DNA of 64,000 nucleotides. Source: Planctomycetota bacterium. Its GTDB lineage: Bacteria > Planctomycetota > Phycisphaerae > UBA1845. The stretch is taken from contig JACQXM010000036.1 of NCBI GenBank assembly GCA_016208685.1, positions 98,726 through 162,725 on the forward strand. Reading direction: 5' to 3'. A program made the translations under genes and the position numbers. Below are positions 17,178 through 26,357 of this stretch, piece by piece. Below the pieces are notes generated by a model. That model was not told the origin of the DNA. It did no database searches and saw only the letters and a list, made by a program, of their open reading frames with translations. Position 1 is the first letter of the stretch; each line of letters opens with the position of its first letter.

Positions 17178-17795
17178 ATGAAAGATGCGGACATGAAGGC
17201 CAGACTCAAGGAGCTGTACCTGCCGCCGGCGACGGAGTTCGTGCTGGTGGACGTGCCGGAGATGCGCTACCTGATGGTCGACGGACGGGGGGCCGCGGAC
17301 CGCACGGCGCTGGACCATGCCGTCAAGTGGCTGTTCACGGTCATCCACCCCATCAAGCGCGTCGCGCGGGAGCGCATGGGGAAGAACTTCGTGGAGCCGC
17401 CGCTGGAAGGCCTGTGGTGGGCGGACGACGTGCAGGACTTCATCTGCGGGAACCGGGACAAGCTCAAGTGGCGGATGATGATCGTTTACGAGCCGGACTG
17501 GCTGACGGAGGAGATGTTCGAGGACGGCGTGGCGGCGGCTAAGACACGGCTGGGCGAGCCGCCCGATGGGCTGCGGATCGAAAGCTACCACGAAGGGCTG
17601 AGCGCGCAGATCATGCACGTCGGCCCGCCCAGCGAGGAGGGGCCCACCGTCGCCCGGCTGCACCAGGAGTTCCTGCCTGCCAACGGGCTACTCCCGCACG
17701 GGCACCACCATGAGATCTACCTGACCGACCCCAACCGCACGGAGCCGGAGAAGATGAGAACAGTATTGCGCCAGCCGGTGCGGCGAAGCGGGTGA
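17178..17795 (+). CDS. GyrI-like small-molecule-binding protein
   Basis: The 205-residue protein belongs to the GyrI-like/SHV-type ligand-binding superfamily: FVLVDVPEMRYLMVDGRGA near the start, FVEPPLEGLWWADD, MMIVYEPDWLTEEMF in the middle and the terminal block GLLPHGHHHEIYLTDPNRTEPEK. The ATG at 17178 is preceded by AAGGAG with ideal spacing; an alternative ATG at 17163 overlaps the padR stop codon as ATGA. Members of the family bind or hydrolyse xenobiotics, and pairing with padR is common. The real ligand cannot be read from sequence. Confidence 0.88.
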   Translation: MKDADMKARLKELYLPPATEFVLVDVPEMRYLMVDGRGAADRTALDHAVKWLFTVIHPIKRVARERMGKNFVEPPLEGLWWADDVQDFICGNRDKLKWRMMIVYEPDWLTEEMFEDGVAAAKTRLGEPPDGLRIESYHEGLSAQIMHVGPPSEEGPTVARLHQEFLPANGLLPHGHHHEIYLTDPNRTEPEKMRTVLRQPVRRSG

Positions 17796-18095
17796 GTGGA
17801 CGCGCGACAGGGAACACGGCCTACAACGATCCGTCGGTGCGCACCGCGACAGGAATTCCGCGCCTGGGGCGATGGGGCCGGAAACAGCAGGTCGCTCGCC
17901 TTCGGCAATAGGGCGGGGCGAATCCTGCCGAACTCGATCTGAACGGAATCCAGGTGGTTGACGCCGTTGGACGGATCGGGATCGACCACGGGGCTGAGCA
18001 TATGCCCGGCTTGGCCGCGTTGCGTTGGTCGAATAGGATCACTCGCGTTGCGCGCCAAGCGCAATGTTAGGTTCCGGCTCTGCGGAGGATAGCGC
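17796..18095. other. Intergenic region before the methyltransferase gene
   Basis: A 300-base stretch without a gene. It ends with GGAGG (18084-18088), the ribosome site of the methyltransferase. I see no promoter that I would defend and no RNA gene. Confidence 0.35.
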
Positions 18096-19394
18096 GTGCT
18101 GCTCAAGGGCGCCCAGCTGAACTTGTTTCCCGAACTTGATGCGGCGCCTCAGGTGCGCGATGCGGGCTCATCTACTTTCATTGACAACATGCGCCTCCCG
18201 GTGCACCGCTGGCTCCGATTCAGCGCAGGCTTCTCCGGGGCATGGGCGCAACACATGATCGAGAGCGCTAGAACCAGGGGTGTCACGCGGGTCGTTGACC
18301 CGTTTACCGGATCAGGCACGACCCTGATAGCCGCTGAGAACGCAGGTGTGGATTGCTACGGGGTCGAGGCCCACCCGTTCGTCTACAAAGTGGCGCGGGC
18401 TAAGCTGGCTCGCCGCTCGAACAGCGATGCCTTTCGCGAAGTCTGCAGGATGATCCGCGCGAGCGCGGGTCGGCGCACGCCCGAACTCGATAACTACCCG
18501 AAACTCATCCGCGAGTGCTACACCGATGAATCGCTGGGCGAACTGGACTGCCTCCGCGCGGCGATCCAAGCGATTGACGATGGCTCGGAACCTGCTCAGC
18601 TGGCTTGGCTGACGCTGGTGGGGATCCTACGGCGTTGTTCGTGCGTCGGAACTGCTCAATGGCAGTACGTGCTCCCCAAGAAGTCCAAGAAGTCGCCCGT
18701 GCGGCCGTACTGCGCATTCGATGACCTCAGTCGCACGATCCTCGTCGACATGGTCGCTTCGTCCGATGTCGTCGGCCCCGCAGCCAATCTGCTTCTGGCC
18801 GATGCCCGCGACTGCACGGGTGTGCCGGACGGTTTCGCCACTCTCGTCGTGACGTCGCCGCCGTACCCAAACAACTATGACTACGCGGATGCAACGAGGT
18901 TGGAAATGTGCTTTTTTCAGGAAATCCGCGGATGGGGCGATCTTCAATCAACCGTCCGCCGCCATCTTGTTCGCTCTTGTACGCAGCATGTCCCGGAACG
19001 GGCCGTCGATCTTCACTCGGTGCTATCCGATCCGATCCTGGAGCCAATCCGAGCCGATTTGACGCCAGTCTGCGAAGAACTGGGCAGGGTCCGGCTTTCA
19101 AGAGGAGGCAAAAAAACCTACCACCTCATGGTCGCGTGCTACTTCTACGACTTAGCCCGCGTGTGGGCCGCACTTCGGCGAGTCTGCGATAGTCCCAGTC
19201 AGGTCTGCTTCGTGGTTGGTGATTCCGCGCCCTACGGCGTTTACGTGCCAGTCATTGACTGGCTCGGGCGGTTGGCTGTTGCGTCCGGCTTCGACTCCTA
19301 CAGGTTCGAACGTACGCGTGATCGAAACGTCAAGTGGAAGAATCGCAAGCACCGCGTTCCGCTTTGCGAGGGGCGACTGTGGGTCGAGGGTTGA
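18096..19394 (+). CDS. DNA methyltransferase (amino-type, DPFTGSGTT / TSPPY)
   Basis: The 432-residue protein has the AdoMet-binding motif I DPFTGSGTT (68-76) and catalytic motif IV TSPPY (253-257). TSPPY is most frequent in N4-cytosine enzymes, while N6-adenine use is also possible. Motif I precedes motif IV with about 180 residues between, leaving room for a target-recognition region (alpha-like order). The start is GTG at 18096 with GGAGG at correct spacing. The endonuclease-like gene begins 10 bases after its stop, so the two look like a type II restriction-modification pair. Confidence 0.88.
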   Translation: MLLKGAQLNLFPELDAAPQVRDAGSSTFIDNMRLPVHRWLRFSAGFSGAWAQHMIESARTRGVTRVVDPFTGSGTTLIAAENAGVDCYGVEAHPFVYKVARAKLARRSNSDAFREVCRMIRASAGRRTPELDNYPKLIRECYTDESLGELDCLRAAIQAIDDGSEPAQLAWLTLVGILRRCSCVGTAQWQYVLPKKSKKSPVRPYCAFDDLSRTILVDMVASSDVVGPAANLLLADARDCTGVPDGFATLVVTSPPYPNNYDYADATRLEMCFFQEIRGWGDLQSTVRRHLVRSCTQHVPERAVDLHSVLSDPILEPIRADLTPVCEELGRVRLSRGGKKTYHLMVACYFYDLARVWAALRRVCDSPSQVCFVVGDSAPYGVYVPVIDWLGRLAVASGFDSYRFERTRDRNVKWKNRKHRVPLCEGRLWVEG

Positions 19395-19404
19395 AAGGCG
19401 CCAG

Positions 19405-20268
19405 ATGGCTCAATCACCTTCGCATCGCTTGGGACAGATCATCGGCGAGACGCTCGAATCTACGATCCGGCCGATCCTGGAAGCTGTCGCCAAGAGGCAC
19501 AGGCTGTACCTGGATTGCAAGAGCCCTCGCAAAGCGCGCGGCGGCAAACGCAAGGTCGTTTGGATAGATGGGAAGGGGAACACGCACGAACTGGACTATG
19601 TCATCGAGGCGGGCGGGAGCGATAAGACAACCGGTTTGCCCAAAGCGTTCATCGAAATTGCGTGGCGCCGGTACACAAAGCACTCCCGTAACAAGGCGCA
19701 GGAAATCCAGGGCGCGATTGTCCCGCTCGCCGAGCGCTACGCCGATGCGCGCCCCTTCCTCGGTGTCATCTTGGCAGGCGTCTTCACTGAGGGTTCGCTC
19801 AACCAGCTCCGCTCGCACGGCTTCCAGGTCATCTACTTCCCGTACGGGAGCGTAGTTTCTGCCTTCGCCGAGGTCGGAATCGATGCCGCATTCGACGAGG
19901 ACACTCCTGATTCGCATCTGAAGCGCAAGGTCGGGCAGTACAAGAAGTTGGTGTTGGCCCAGCGAGAGCGCATCGCCGCGTACTTACGTGACCGCCACAA
20001 GGCTGAACTGGACGCTTTCAGTGCAGCGCTGCATAGGACGCTGACCCGGAGTATCTGCACGGTCTACGTTCTTGCCCTTCATGGCGGCGTCCGGACACTC
20101 ACCACCGTGGCGGACGCGATTGCTTTCATTGAGGCGTTCGACGAGATCACGCCACGTGGCCCGTTTTCTCGCTATGAGGTCGGCGTACGCTACAGCAACG
20201 GTGATGAAGTTCGTGGGCAGTTCAACGACAAGGCAGCCGCGATTGCATTTCTGCGGTCGGTTCGGTAG
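19405..20268 (+). CDS. Probable restriction endonuclease partner of the methyltransferase
   Basis: The 287-residue protein follows the methyltransferase by 10 bases. It has a candidate PD-(D/E)XK core: Asp64 in HELDYVIEAG, and Glu84 in KAFIEIAWRR, with Ala at the position usually held by Lys and basic residues nearby (RRYTKHSRNK). The rest alternates helices and strands without another motif. The start is the ATG of MAQSPSHRLG, preceded by GAAAGG. Nuclease function is inferred from these residues and the operon position; the recognition site is unknown. Confidence 0.7.
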   Translation: MAQSPSHRLGQIIGETLESTIRPILEAVAKRHRLYLDCKSPRKARGGKRKVVWIDGKGNTHELDYVIEAGGSDKTTGLPKAFIEIAWRRYTKHSRNKAQEIQGAIVPLAERYADARPFLGVILAGVFTEGSLNQLRSHGFQVIYFPYGSVVSAFAEVGIDAAFDEDTPDSHLKRKVGQYKKLVLAQRERIAAYLRDRHKAELDAFSAALHRTLTRSICTVYVLALHGGVRTLTTVADAIAFIEAFDEITPRGPFSRYEVGVRYSNGDEVRGQFNDKAAAIAFLRSVR

Positions 20269-20457
20269 CCGCCAGAAGAGACGGCGAAGGCACGGCTGGG
20301 CGAGCGGGCTCAACGGAGTGAGGATGCATGTAGCGCGGCGGCCCCGCCGGCAACCCAAGAACGGGGGCCGCGGCCCCCCCAACCACCAGGCGGCGCGGCC
20401 TTCGGACGTGACGTATGCGAAGGGCGTGTCCATCCACCGCCGCCCCGACGGGACGGT

Positions 20458-20994
20458 TCATCGACGATTCTGGAACTCCGTAAACCAATTCTCGATGACG
20501 CCGATCGCCTGCGCGCCGTCGGTGTCCGCGGATCTGATGAACACCATGCTTTTGCCGTCCGCCGTGAGGTTGAACCCGATGTAGGGATCGACGCCGAGTT
20601 TGGAACCGTCTAGCACGGCGCGGGGCGGCGTGAGCATCACCCGCGGCTCCGTCGTCAGTTCGACCTCGTAGACGGTGATGTCCGGCCCCACGAAGTACAG
20701 CCGCTTACCGTCCGGCGACCAGGCCGCGAACACGCCTTCCGCCGTGGAAACCTGCCACTTGCTCTGCCCATCGGGAAGCCGTGTAAGATACACCTTCGGA
20801 GCGCCGGATTCATCCGAAGTGTACGCCAGCCACAGCCCGTCCGGCGACAGCGCGGGTTGGTCCTCCGAGTGTGCTCCCTGAAGCAGCGCGGTCGGCTCGG
20901 CGGTCCCGGAAAGCGATGCTACATAGATGTCCCGACCCGTCTTCTCCACGGTGCGGACCTGGGCAACGGACTTCCACTCCCGGTCCTGGGAAGG
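20458..20994 (-). pseudogene. C-terminal remnant of a TolB/PD40-type beta-propeller protein
   Basis: The recognisable part is about 175 residues: RDIYVASLSG, then QPALSPDGLWLAYTSDESG, AAWSPDGKRLYFVGPD and the ending IGVIENWFTEF. These are WD40/TolB-type blades seen at the C-terminus of planctomycete and acidobacterial Ser/Thr kinases. Upstream of about 20994 the frame loses similarity and there is no kinase domain or other N-terminal part, so the gene has been cut. The cut lies roughly 170 bases from the start of the opposite-facing defence-type gene at 21167. Confidence 0.7.
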
Positions 20995-21166
20995 GTATGC
21001 CCATCGGGAACAGCCGATCGGGCCCAGCGCCGCCACACGACGCCCCATGCGGTTCACCGGCGCAGCAAGCGCATACAGCGATCCGATACCCTCCCGGCAA
21101 TCATTGTGGCTATTGCTTGACAAAGCCGATGGCGCGGCCAACATACGTCCTGCGAGGCCCATTGCC

Positions 21167-24100
21167 GTGTATCAGGCTCCGGACTACAAGGACGTTCCGA
21201 TCCTCCTCGTCGACGCAGTCGGCTTTTCGCAGCTCGAGACCGTCGAGCGAAAGCGGGCGTTGCTCGCGTCATTGCAGGACATTCTGCGCGCCGCGGCGAA
21301 GTTCTTCATGCCGTACGGCGATCCGTGGCAGAAGTGGCGACGTCACGGCACCGGCGACGGCTACTACTTCATCTTTGACGGCAGCTTGGGCCCGCAAGTG
21401 GCCCTGAAATACGCGCTGGACATTAAGACCCGCTGCTCTGAGTTCAATCGCGAAAGTGGCCGCGACATTGGCCTCCGCCTGCGCCAGTCCCTCGCCTTCG
21501 GCGACGTTGAACTGGTGGACGACCAGTTGCTCAGCGAAGCGTTCATCGAGGCCGAACGTTTCATCAGCAACGCCGCCTTCAAGCGGCATGCCGACCAAGC
21601 CGAGGACCCGGCGCCGGTAGTGGCCACTGAGCTCTTCCACTTCCAGTACGGTCGGGACCGTAAGCAAGAGCCAAAACCGTTCGAACAACTCGAGGCGCTT
21701 ACCTGGCGGCCGATCGCGTTCGCGGACAAGCACGGCAAGGCGTACCGCGGTTATTACCTGGGGGACGACTGGCGCGGCGAAGAGCCTGAAGCGCCGGCCG
21801 CCGCGCCCCCGGTCGAGCCCGCGTTTCGCATTCTCATTCTCGTGGCCCATAGCTCCGCCGGGCCATTACCGGAGGCGATCGATCTTCTCAATTGCGCGGT
21901 TGCCGATCTGAAGACCGCCGGGGTTTCGCTGGAGGTGCGTCTGAACCTCGCTTCGGTCAACGCGCTGCGACTCGAGGCGCAGGAGGGGTGCGACCTACTG
22001 ATCTACTTCGGGCATGGAAACGACGTGGGGCAGTTGTTCTTCCTGGACGGCCCGGTGGACTACGCCGCGCTCTCGCCCCGCATCGGATTACAGAAGTTCT
22101 GGGAGGAATTGCCCGCCTGCCTTATCTTCGCTTGCCACGGGAAGAGTTTCGCGGAAGCGTTGCCGTGCCCCTGGATTGCGTTCGGCGACACCATCCTGCG
22201 CGAGGCCCCCAAGGGCTTTCTGCATGCCTTCGCCGCGGCACTGAAGACCATGACCATCGACCAGGCGGTCAAGAAGGCCGCGGCGCATTGCCAACTGACG
22301 ATGCAATCCAGCTTTGCCGCGGCGATCTGCCAATCTGCTTCCGCATTTCCGACGCGGCGCCTCCCGGCGGGCGAAGCTCGAGTGATTCAGCAGTCGCCGG
22401 CGACCTCAGGACGCTACGAGGTTGACTACGGGAACATCGAGCACGACGGAGCGGTATACCCGGAGCACGATCCGTTCGTGGGACGGGCCGCCGAGCTGGC
22501 TGAACTGGCGCGACTTCCTGACCCCGGCACGGAAGTTCCGGTCGTGCAGCGCTTCTGGGTGCACGGCGGCGCCGGGCTGGGCAAAAGCGCGCTGCTGCGG
22601 CAGCACGCGGTGTTCGTACGCGACACGGCTTTCCGGCCGGAGACCGAGCCGGTATGGCTGCTACACGCCTACTGTCAGAACTGCGTACTGCCGGGCGACG
22701 TGGAGAAGCTCCTCTGCGCCAAGGCCGCACGGTTGTACGGACTAACTCCTGCGCCGAGTGACCTGCGCGGCCTTATGCGGGCTCTGCGACAAAGGCATGG
22801 CGCGCACGTCTGGCTTCTGGATGACCTCACGTACCTGCGCGATCCAAAGGGCGATCCGGAACAAGCCTATCGTCTGACGGGAGTACTCGCTGACCTGGCA
22901 CGAGAGAACGGCGTTTTCATCCAGCTTTTGTTCAGCGCTCGTTTCGGTCCGCCCCAGGGCTGGCGGGCGATCGAGCTTACCCCGCTTAGTGACGCTGAGT
23001 CGCTGGAGCTGGGGGCACGGATCTGCCGGGAGGCGAAGCACGAGTTTACGCCCGCTGAGCAACTAGCGGCGCGGGAATTGCTCGCCCGGTGCGGACGATC
23101 CACGGCGCATTACAAACGTGCACTGCTCCTGGCCATGTTACGGATGACTACCATCGCGGAATACGCCGAGCAACTGGACGACCCCGGGTCGCTGGAGAAC
23201 CTCAACGAGGACGAGTTCAGCGATCGGATGTTGCGGGGCGAGATCGCAGGCCTCGTTGACCTGGAGGCGCGGGATGGTTTCGCCTACTCCGAGTTCTTTG
23301 GCCTCTACGAGCCGCTCATACTTCGCGTGGGCGATTTTTCCGAGTGCGAACTTCTCGAGTGGCTCGGGGAGCGGCTCTGCCCGGGACCTTCGACGATCGC
23401 GCGGGGCACGCGGCTTCGCAATGGGCTGACGCAGCTTACGCGTTTCGGATACCTCGCCGTCCGCAAGGACGATCGAGAGTTGCGCTTTTACATGCCCCCC
23501 AACCAGCGCCTGGCGTTTCGACGCATGGCCGCGTCGGCCCCGGACTTGCCGGCGGAGGTCCCATTCCGGGCGCCGAAGGCGCGGCTCTCGGCGGCTCTGG
23601 AGCGGCTCGCGAAGGGATCGCGGGACGCAATCACCGAGGTCCTGCAGCTTGAACGAGACTACTCCGGGCACATCCACATCCCGGACGCCGCGGAAGCCGT
23701 GGTCGTGGGGATGCTCGTCCGAGCCGAATTGGCAGGCGCGTTAGCCGGGCTACACTTGGGACTCGCCGTCTACGACGACGTCGTGCGGCGCTTCGGGGAC
23801 CGGCCGGAAAGCGGCATCGCGGAGCTGGTGGCCAAGGGGCTGGTCAAGAAGGGAGCCGCGCTGGGGGCGCTGGATCGGTTCGAGGAGGAGTTGGGGGTCT
23901 ACGACGAGGTGGTGCGTCGCTTCGAGGACCGTCCCGAGAGCGGCATCGCGGGGACGGTGGCCGTGGCGCTGTTCAACAAAGGGGTCAGGCTGGAGGCGCC
24001 GCTGGATCGGTTCGACGAGGCGTTGGGGGTCTACGACGAGGTAGTGCGTCGCTTCGGGGACCGTCCTGAGAGCGGCATCGCGGAGAGGGTGGCTAAGGCG

Positions 24101-24643
24101 CTGTTCAACAAGGGGGTCAGGCTGGGGGCGCTGGATCGGTTCGAGGAGGCGCTGGGGGTCTACGACGAGGTAGTGCGTCGGTTCGGGGACCGGCCGGAAA
24201 GCGGCATCGCGGAGCTGGTGGCCATGGCGCTGTTCAACAAGGGGGTCAGGCTGGGAGCGCTGGTTCGGTTCGAGGAGGAGCTGGGAGTCTACGACGACGT
24301 GGTGCGGCGCTTCGGGGACCGGCCGGAAAGCGGCATTGCGGAGCAGGTGGCCAAGGCGTTGTTCAACAAGGGGGGCAGGCTGGTGGCGCTGGATCGGTCC
24401 GAGGAGGCGCTGGGAGTCTACGACGACGTGGTGCGACGCTTCGGGGACCGGCCGGAGAGCGGCATCGCGGAGCGGGTGGCCAAGGCGATGTGCGGGCGGG
24501 TCTTAGCGCTAGTGGGCGCGGGCAAACGCCCGGAAGCAGAAACGGCCCTCACGGAAGCCGAGCGGTTCATCGCCGGGCGTCCGGAACCCGCGATCCGGGA
24601 ACTCTTCGCTCAATTCCAGTCCGCACTTCGACAGGCTGAATGA
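21167..24643 (+). CDS. Cyclase-like / CHAT protease / STAND NTPase / TPR fusion protein
   Basis: This 1158-residue protein joins four modules. Residues 8-200 resemble a class III nucleotide cyclase: LLVDAVGFSQL with metal-binding Asp16 and GTGDGYYFIF with Asp64, though the usual substrate Lys and Asn positions look altered. Residues 215-390 are a CHAT/caspase-like protease domain with His283 (YFGHGND) and Cys323 (FACHGKS) as the expected dyad. Residues 430-750 are a STAND-type NTPase: Walker A GGAGLGKS (Lys473) and HVWLLDD. Residues 866-1123 are six TPR-like repeats. The GTG at 21167 is chosen from where similarity begins and a GAGG 10 bases before; no in-frame ATG lies nearby. The architecture points to a sensor-activated defence protease, by inference. 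Confidence 0.85.
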   Translation: MYQAPDYKDVPILLVDAVGFSQLETVERKRALLASLQDILRAAAKFFMPYGDPWQKWRRHGTGDGYYFIFDGSLGPQVALKYALDIKTRCSEFNRESGRDIGLRLRQSLAFGDVELVDDQLLSEAFIEAERFISNAAFKRHADQAEDPAPVVATELFHFQYGRDRKQEPKPFEQLEALTWRPIAFADKHGKAYRGYYLGDDWRGEEPEAPAAAPPVEPAFRILILVAHSSAGPLPEAIDLLNCAVADLKTAGVSLEVRLNLASVNALRLEAQEGCDLLIYFGHGNDVGQLFFLDGPVDYAALSPRIGLQKFWEELPACLIFACHGKSFAEALPCPWIAFGDTILREAPKGFLHAFAAALKTMTIDQAVKKAAAHCQLTMQSSFAAAICQSASAFPTRRLPAGEARVIQQSPATSGRYEVDYGNIEHDGAVYPEHDPFVGRAAELAELARLPDPGTEVPVVQRFWVHGGAGLGKSALLRQHAVFVRDTAFRPETEPVWLLHAYCQNCVLPGDVEKLLCAKAARLYGLTPAPSDLRGLMRALRQRHGAHVWLLDDLTYLRDPKGDPEQAYRLTGVLADLARENGVFIQLLFSARFGPPQGWRAIELTPLSDAESLELGARICREAKHEFTPAEQLAARELLARCGRSTAHYKRALLLAMLRMTTIAEYAEQLDDPGSLENLNEDEFSDRMLRGEIAGLVDLEARDGFAYSEFFGLYEPLILRVGDFSECELLEWLGERLCPGPSTIARGTRLRNGLTQLTRFGYLAVRKDDRELRFYMPPNQRLAFRRMAASAPDLPAEVPFRAPKARLSAALERLAKGSRDAITEVLQLERDYSGHIHIPDAAEAVVVGMLVRAELAGALAGLHLGLAVYDDVVRRFGDRPESGIAELVAKGLVKKGAALGALDRFEEELGVYDEVVRRFEDRPESGIAGTVAVALFNKGVRLEAPLDRFDEALGVYDEVVRRFGDRPESGIAERVAKALFNKGVRLGALDRFEEALGVYDEVVRRFGDRPESGIAELVAMALFNKGVRLGALVRFEEELGVYDDVVRRFGDRPESGIAEQVAKALFNKGGRLVALDRSEEALGVYDDVVRRFGDRPESGIAERVAKAMCGRVLALVGAGKRPEAETALTEAERFIAGRPEPAIRELFAQFQSALRQAE
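23762..24538 (+). repeat. Six tandem 129-bp units encoding 43-residue TPR-like repeats
   Basis: Units start at 23762, 23891, 24023, 24152, 24281 and 24410; the second has one extra codon. The shared protein unit includes LGVYDEVVRRFGDRPESGIA followed by ALFNKGVRLGALDRF. Neighbouring units are nearly identical at DNA level, including synonymous positions, so they have been duplicated or homogenised recently. They form the C-terminal sensor region of the gene at 21167. Confidence 0.9.
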
Positions 24644-24986
24644 CGCACTGCGACTCCATGTCACGGCCCGATCGGGTACTCTCGCCCAGCACGTCGGTGA
24701 TGTGCCGTAGACCTTCGCAACCAATCGGACGTTCGGCGCCGCGCCCACCGGGCCGCCGGCCGGCCGATCCTGGGCCGCGACCTCGTGCGCGAGGAGCGTC
24801 AACTCACCGGTAATCCCACAGAGGCCAAGCCGGCGCGGGCAGTCGTTCGTATTCACCTCGGGAAGGCATCCATCCTTCCCACGGCGCGGGCGGCCGATGC
24901 CCCCGTCTGGCTCCTGTCGCTCCTGGCCGGAATAATTCTCGGAACTGACAGGAGATGGGTCCGGCGGGCGTCTGTATAGGGTGAGC
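24644..24986. other. Intergenic region before the ECF sigma gene
   Basis: A 343-base gap. A GGAACT hexamer stands at about 24942, but no -10 element lies at the spacing used by ECF sigma factors, so I do not call a promoter. No RNA gene or credible ORF was seen. Confidence 0.35.
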
Positions 24987-25583
24987 ATGACGGTGGCGGT
25001 GACGGAAGGCTGGGAGATCGAGCGGCCCGTCGTGGAGGCGCTGCGTCGCGGCGACCGCCATGCGTTTGAGACGCTGGTGCGCACCTGCGACCGTTGGGTG
25101 CGGGGCGTCATCTTCGGCGTGCTGGGGAACGTGGACCGTGTGGACGACGTCGTGCAGCACACCTGGCTTTCCGTGTGGCAGCGGGCCGGCGAGCTGCGCG
25201 ACGTGGACCGCTGGCGGGCATGGCTGTACCGCCTGGCGCGGAACGCTGCCCTGGACGCGGGGCGTGACATCGCCCGGCGTCGCCGGCACGAGCCGGGGCC
25301 TCCCGCGGACGATGTTCCCCGACCGGTGGAAACCGGAACCGGCGAGGCCGTCCTGCTGGCGGCGGAACAGCATCGCGACGTGATGCAGGCCGTCGCCGGC
25401 CTTCCGGCGCTGTACCGTGAACCGTTCGTGTTGCGACATCTGAACGGTTGGAGTTACCAGGAGATTGCCGACGTGATGGACATGCCGGTGGATTCGGTGG
25501 AGACGCGCCTGGTGCGGGCGCGCCGCATGCTGCGCCAGGCGCTGCAACACCGGTTGGGGATGGACGATGCCGCCGCTGAATGA
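24987..25583 (+). CDS. ECF-type RNA polymerase sigma factor
   Basis: The 198-residue protein has sigma region 2 (AFETLVRTCDRWVRGVIF, then VDDVVQHTWLSVWQRAGEL and RWRAWLYRLARNAALD) and region 4 (LPALYREPFVLRHLNGWSYQ leading to EIADVMDMPVDSVETRLVRA). This is the compact two-domain extracytoplasmic-function type. ATG at 24987 is chosen; a GTG two codons earlier is possible. The anti-sigma gene starts inside its 3' end (17-base overlap), so the two are translationally coupled. Confidence 0.93.
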   Translation: MTVAVTEGWEIERPVVEALRRGDRHAFETLVRTCDRWVRGVIFGVLGNVDRVDDVVQHTWLSVWQRAGELRDVDRWRAWLYRLARNAALDAGRDIARRRRHEPGPPADDVPRPVETGTGEAVLLAAEQHRDVMQAVAGLPALYREPFVLRHLNGWSYQEIADVMDMPVDSVETRLVRARRMLRQALQHRLGMDDAAAE

Positions 25584-26229
25584 ACATCTGGAACGCCTGA
25601 TCGTGCGCTATCTCGATGGGGAGTTGTCCCCGGGGGAAGTGCTGGAGTTGCAGCGCGAGGTGCTGCGGAACCCGCAGGCGCGACGGACCCTGGACGAGTA
25701 TGAGCGCGCGGACGCCCTGGCGGCCGAAGCGCTGGGGCAGGTGTTCGGCGGTGAAGCGGCCCGGCCGCGGGTCGAAGTCCGGCCTTCGGCACCTTCGCCG
25801 CACCGGGCGATTGCCGCCTCCCCGATTCGGAGCCGGGCGCGGCGCGACCATCGCGGCTGGTGGCTGGTGCCGGGCGCTATCGCCGCGGCGCTGCTGGCCA
25901 TGGTGGTGCCATTTCCTGGCAGTTTTCGCGGCGACGAAGCCGCCCGGGAGAAGCTCGCGGGCGGTGCGCCGCTGGTCGTCCACCCGGCCGGTCCTGGCGC
26001 GGTTCCACGCCACGGGCTGGAAGGGGCGTCCGGTCGTGCGGCGGTCCCGGTGCGGACCGTGGCCGACGGCGGTGCGAGCAGCCGGAGAATCTCGCGCGAC
26101 ACGGGTCGAGAGGTGATCGGCGTCATCGGGGATGACGGCAACCTCTACTGGATCGAGGTCGACCGCACGTGGACCATCAAACAACCCCCGCGACAAACCG
26201 CGGATTCGCGGGGCGATGGAGCCTTGTAA
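25567..26229 (+). CDS. Membrane-anchored anti-sigma factor
   Basis: The 220-residue protein opens with a short cytoplasmic domain typical of anti-sigma factors (LNEHLERLIVRYLDGELSPG, then LQREVLRNPQARRTLDEY), without the HxxxCxxC zinc motif. A single membrane helix lies at about residues 99-116, followed by a periplasmic region rich in Ala, Arg and Gly that ends near DDGNLYWIEVDRTW. It overlaps the sigma gene by 17 bases. It should hold the sigma factor inactive at the membrane until an envelope signal arrives. Confidence 0.8.
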   Translation: MPPLNEHLERLIVRYLDGELSPGEVLELQREVLRNPQARRTLDEYERADALAAEALGQVFGGEAARPRVEVRPSAPSPHRAIAASPIRSRARRDHRGWWLVPGAIAAALLAMVVPFPGSFRGDEAAREKLAGGAPLVVHPAGPGAVPRHGLEGASGRAAVPVRTVADGGASSRRISRDTGREVIGVIGDDGNLYWIEVDRTWTIKQPPRQTADSRGDGAL

Positions 26230-26357
26230 GGGCAGCAAAGCGAGATCGTCCGAGCCCGCCTCCGGCTTACGGCGCCATGTGATGCGTCGCGGGTAGCGCG
26301 GGGCGAACGACGATCGTACGACGAAAATCGAGGATTCTGACGAAAGGGAGTTTTGCA

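Noticed and set aside
23762..24538. A CRISPR-like array, because of regular 129-bp units.
   Set aside because: The units are contiguous coding repeats without spacers and translate as TPR-like repeats.
24942..24975. An autoregulated ECF promoter (GGAACT ... CGTC) before the sigma gene.
   Set aside because: The spacing is about 23 bases instead of the 16-17 typical of ECF promoters.
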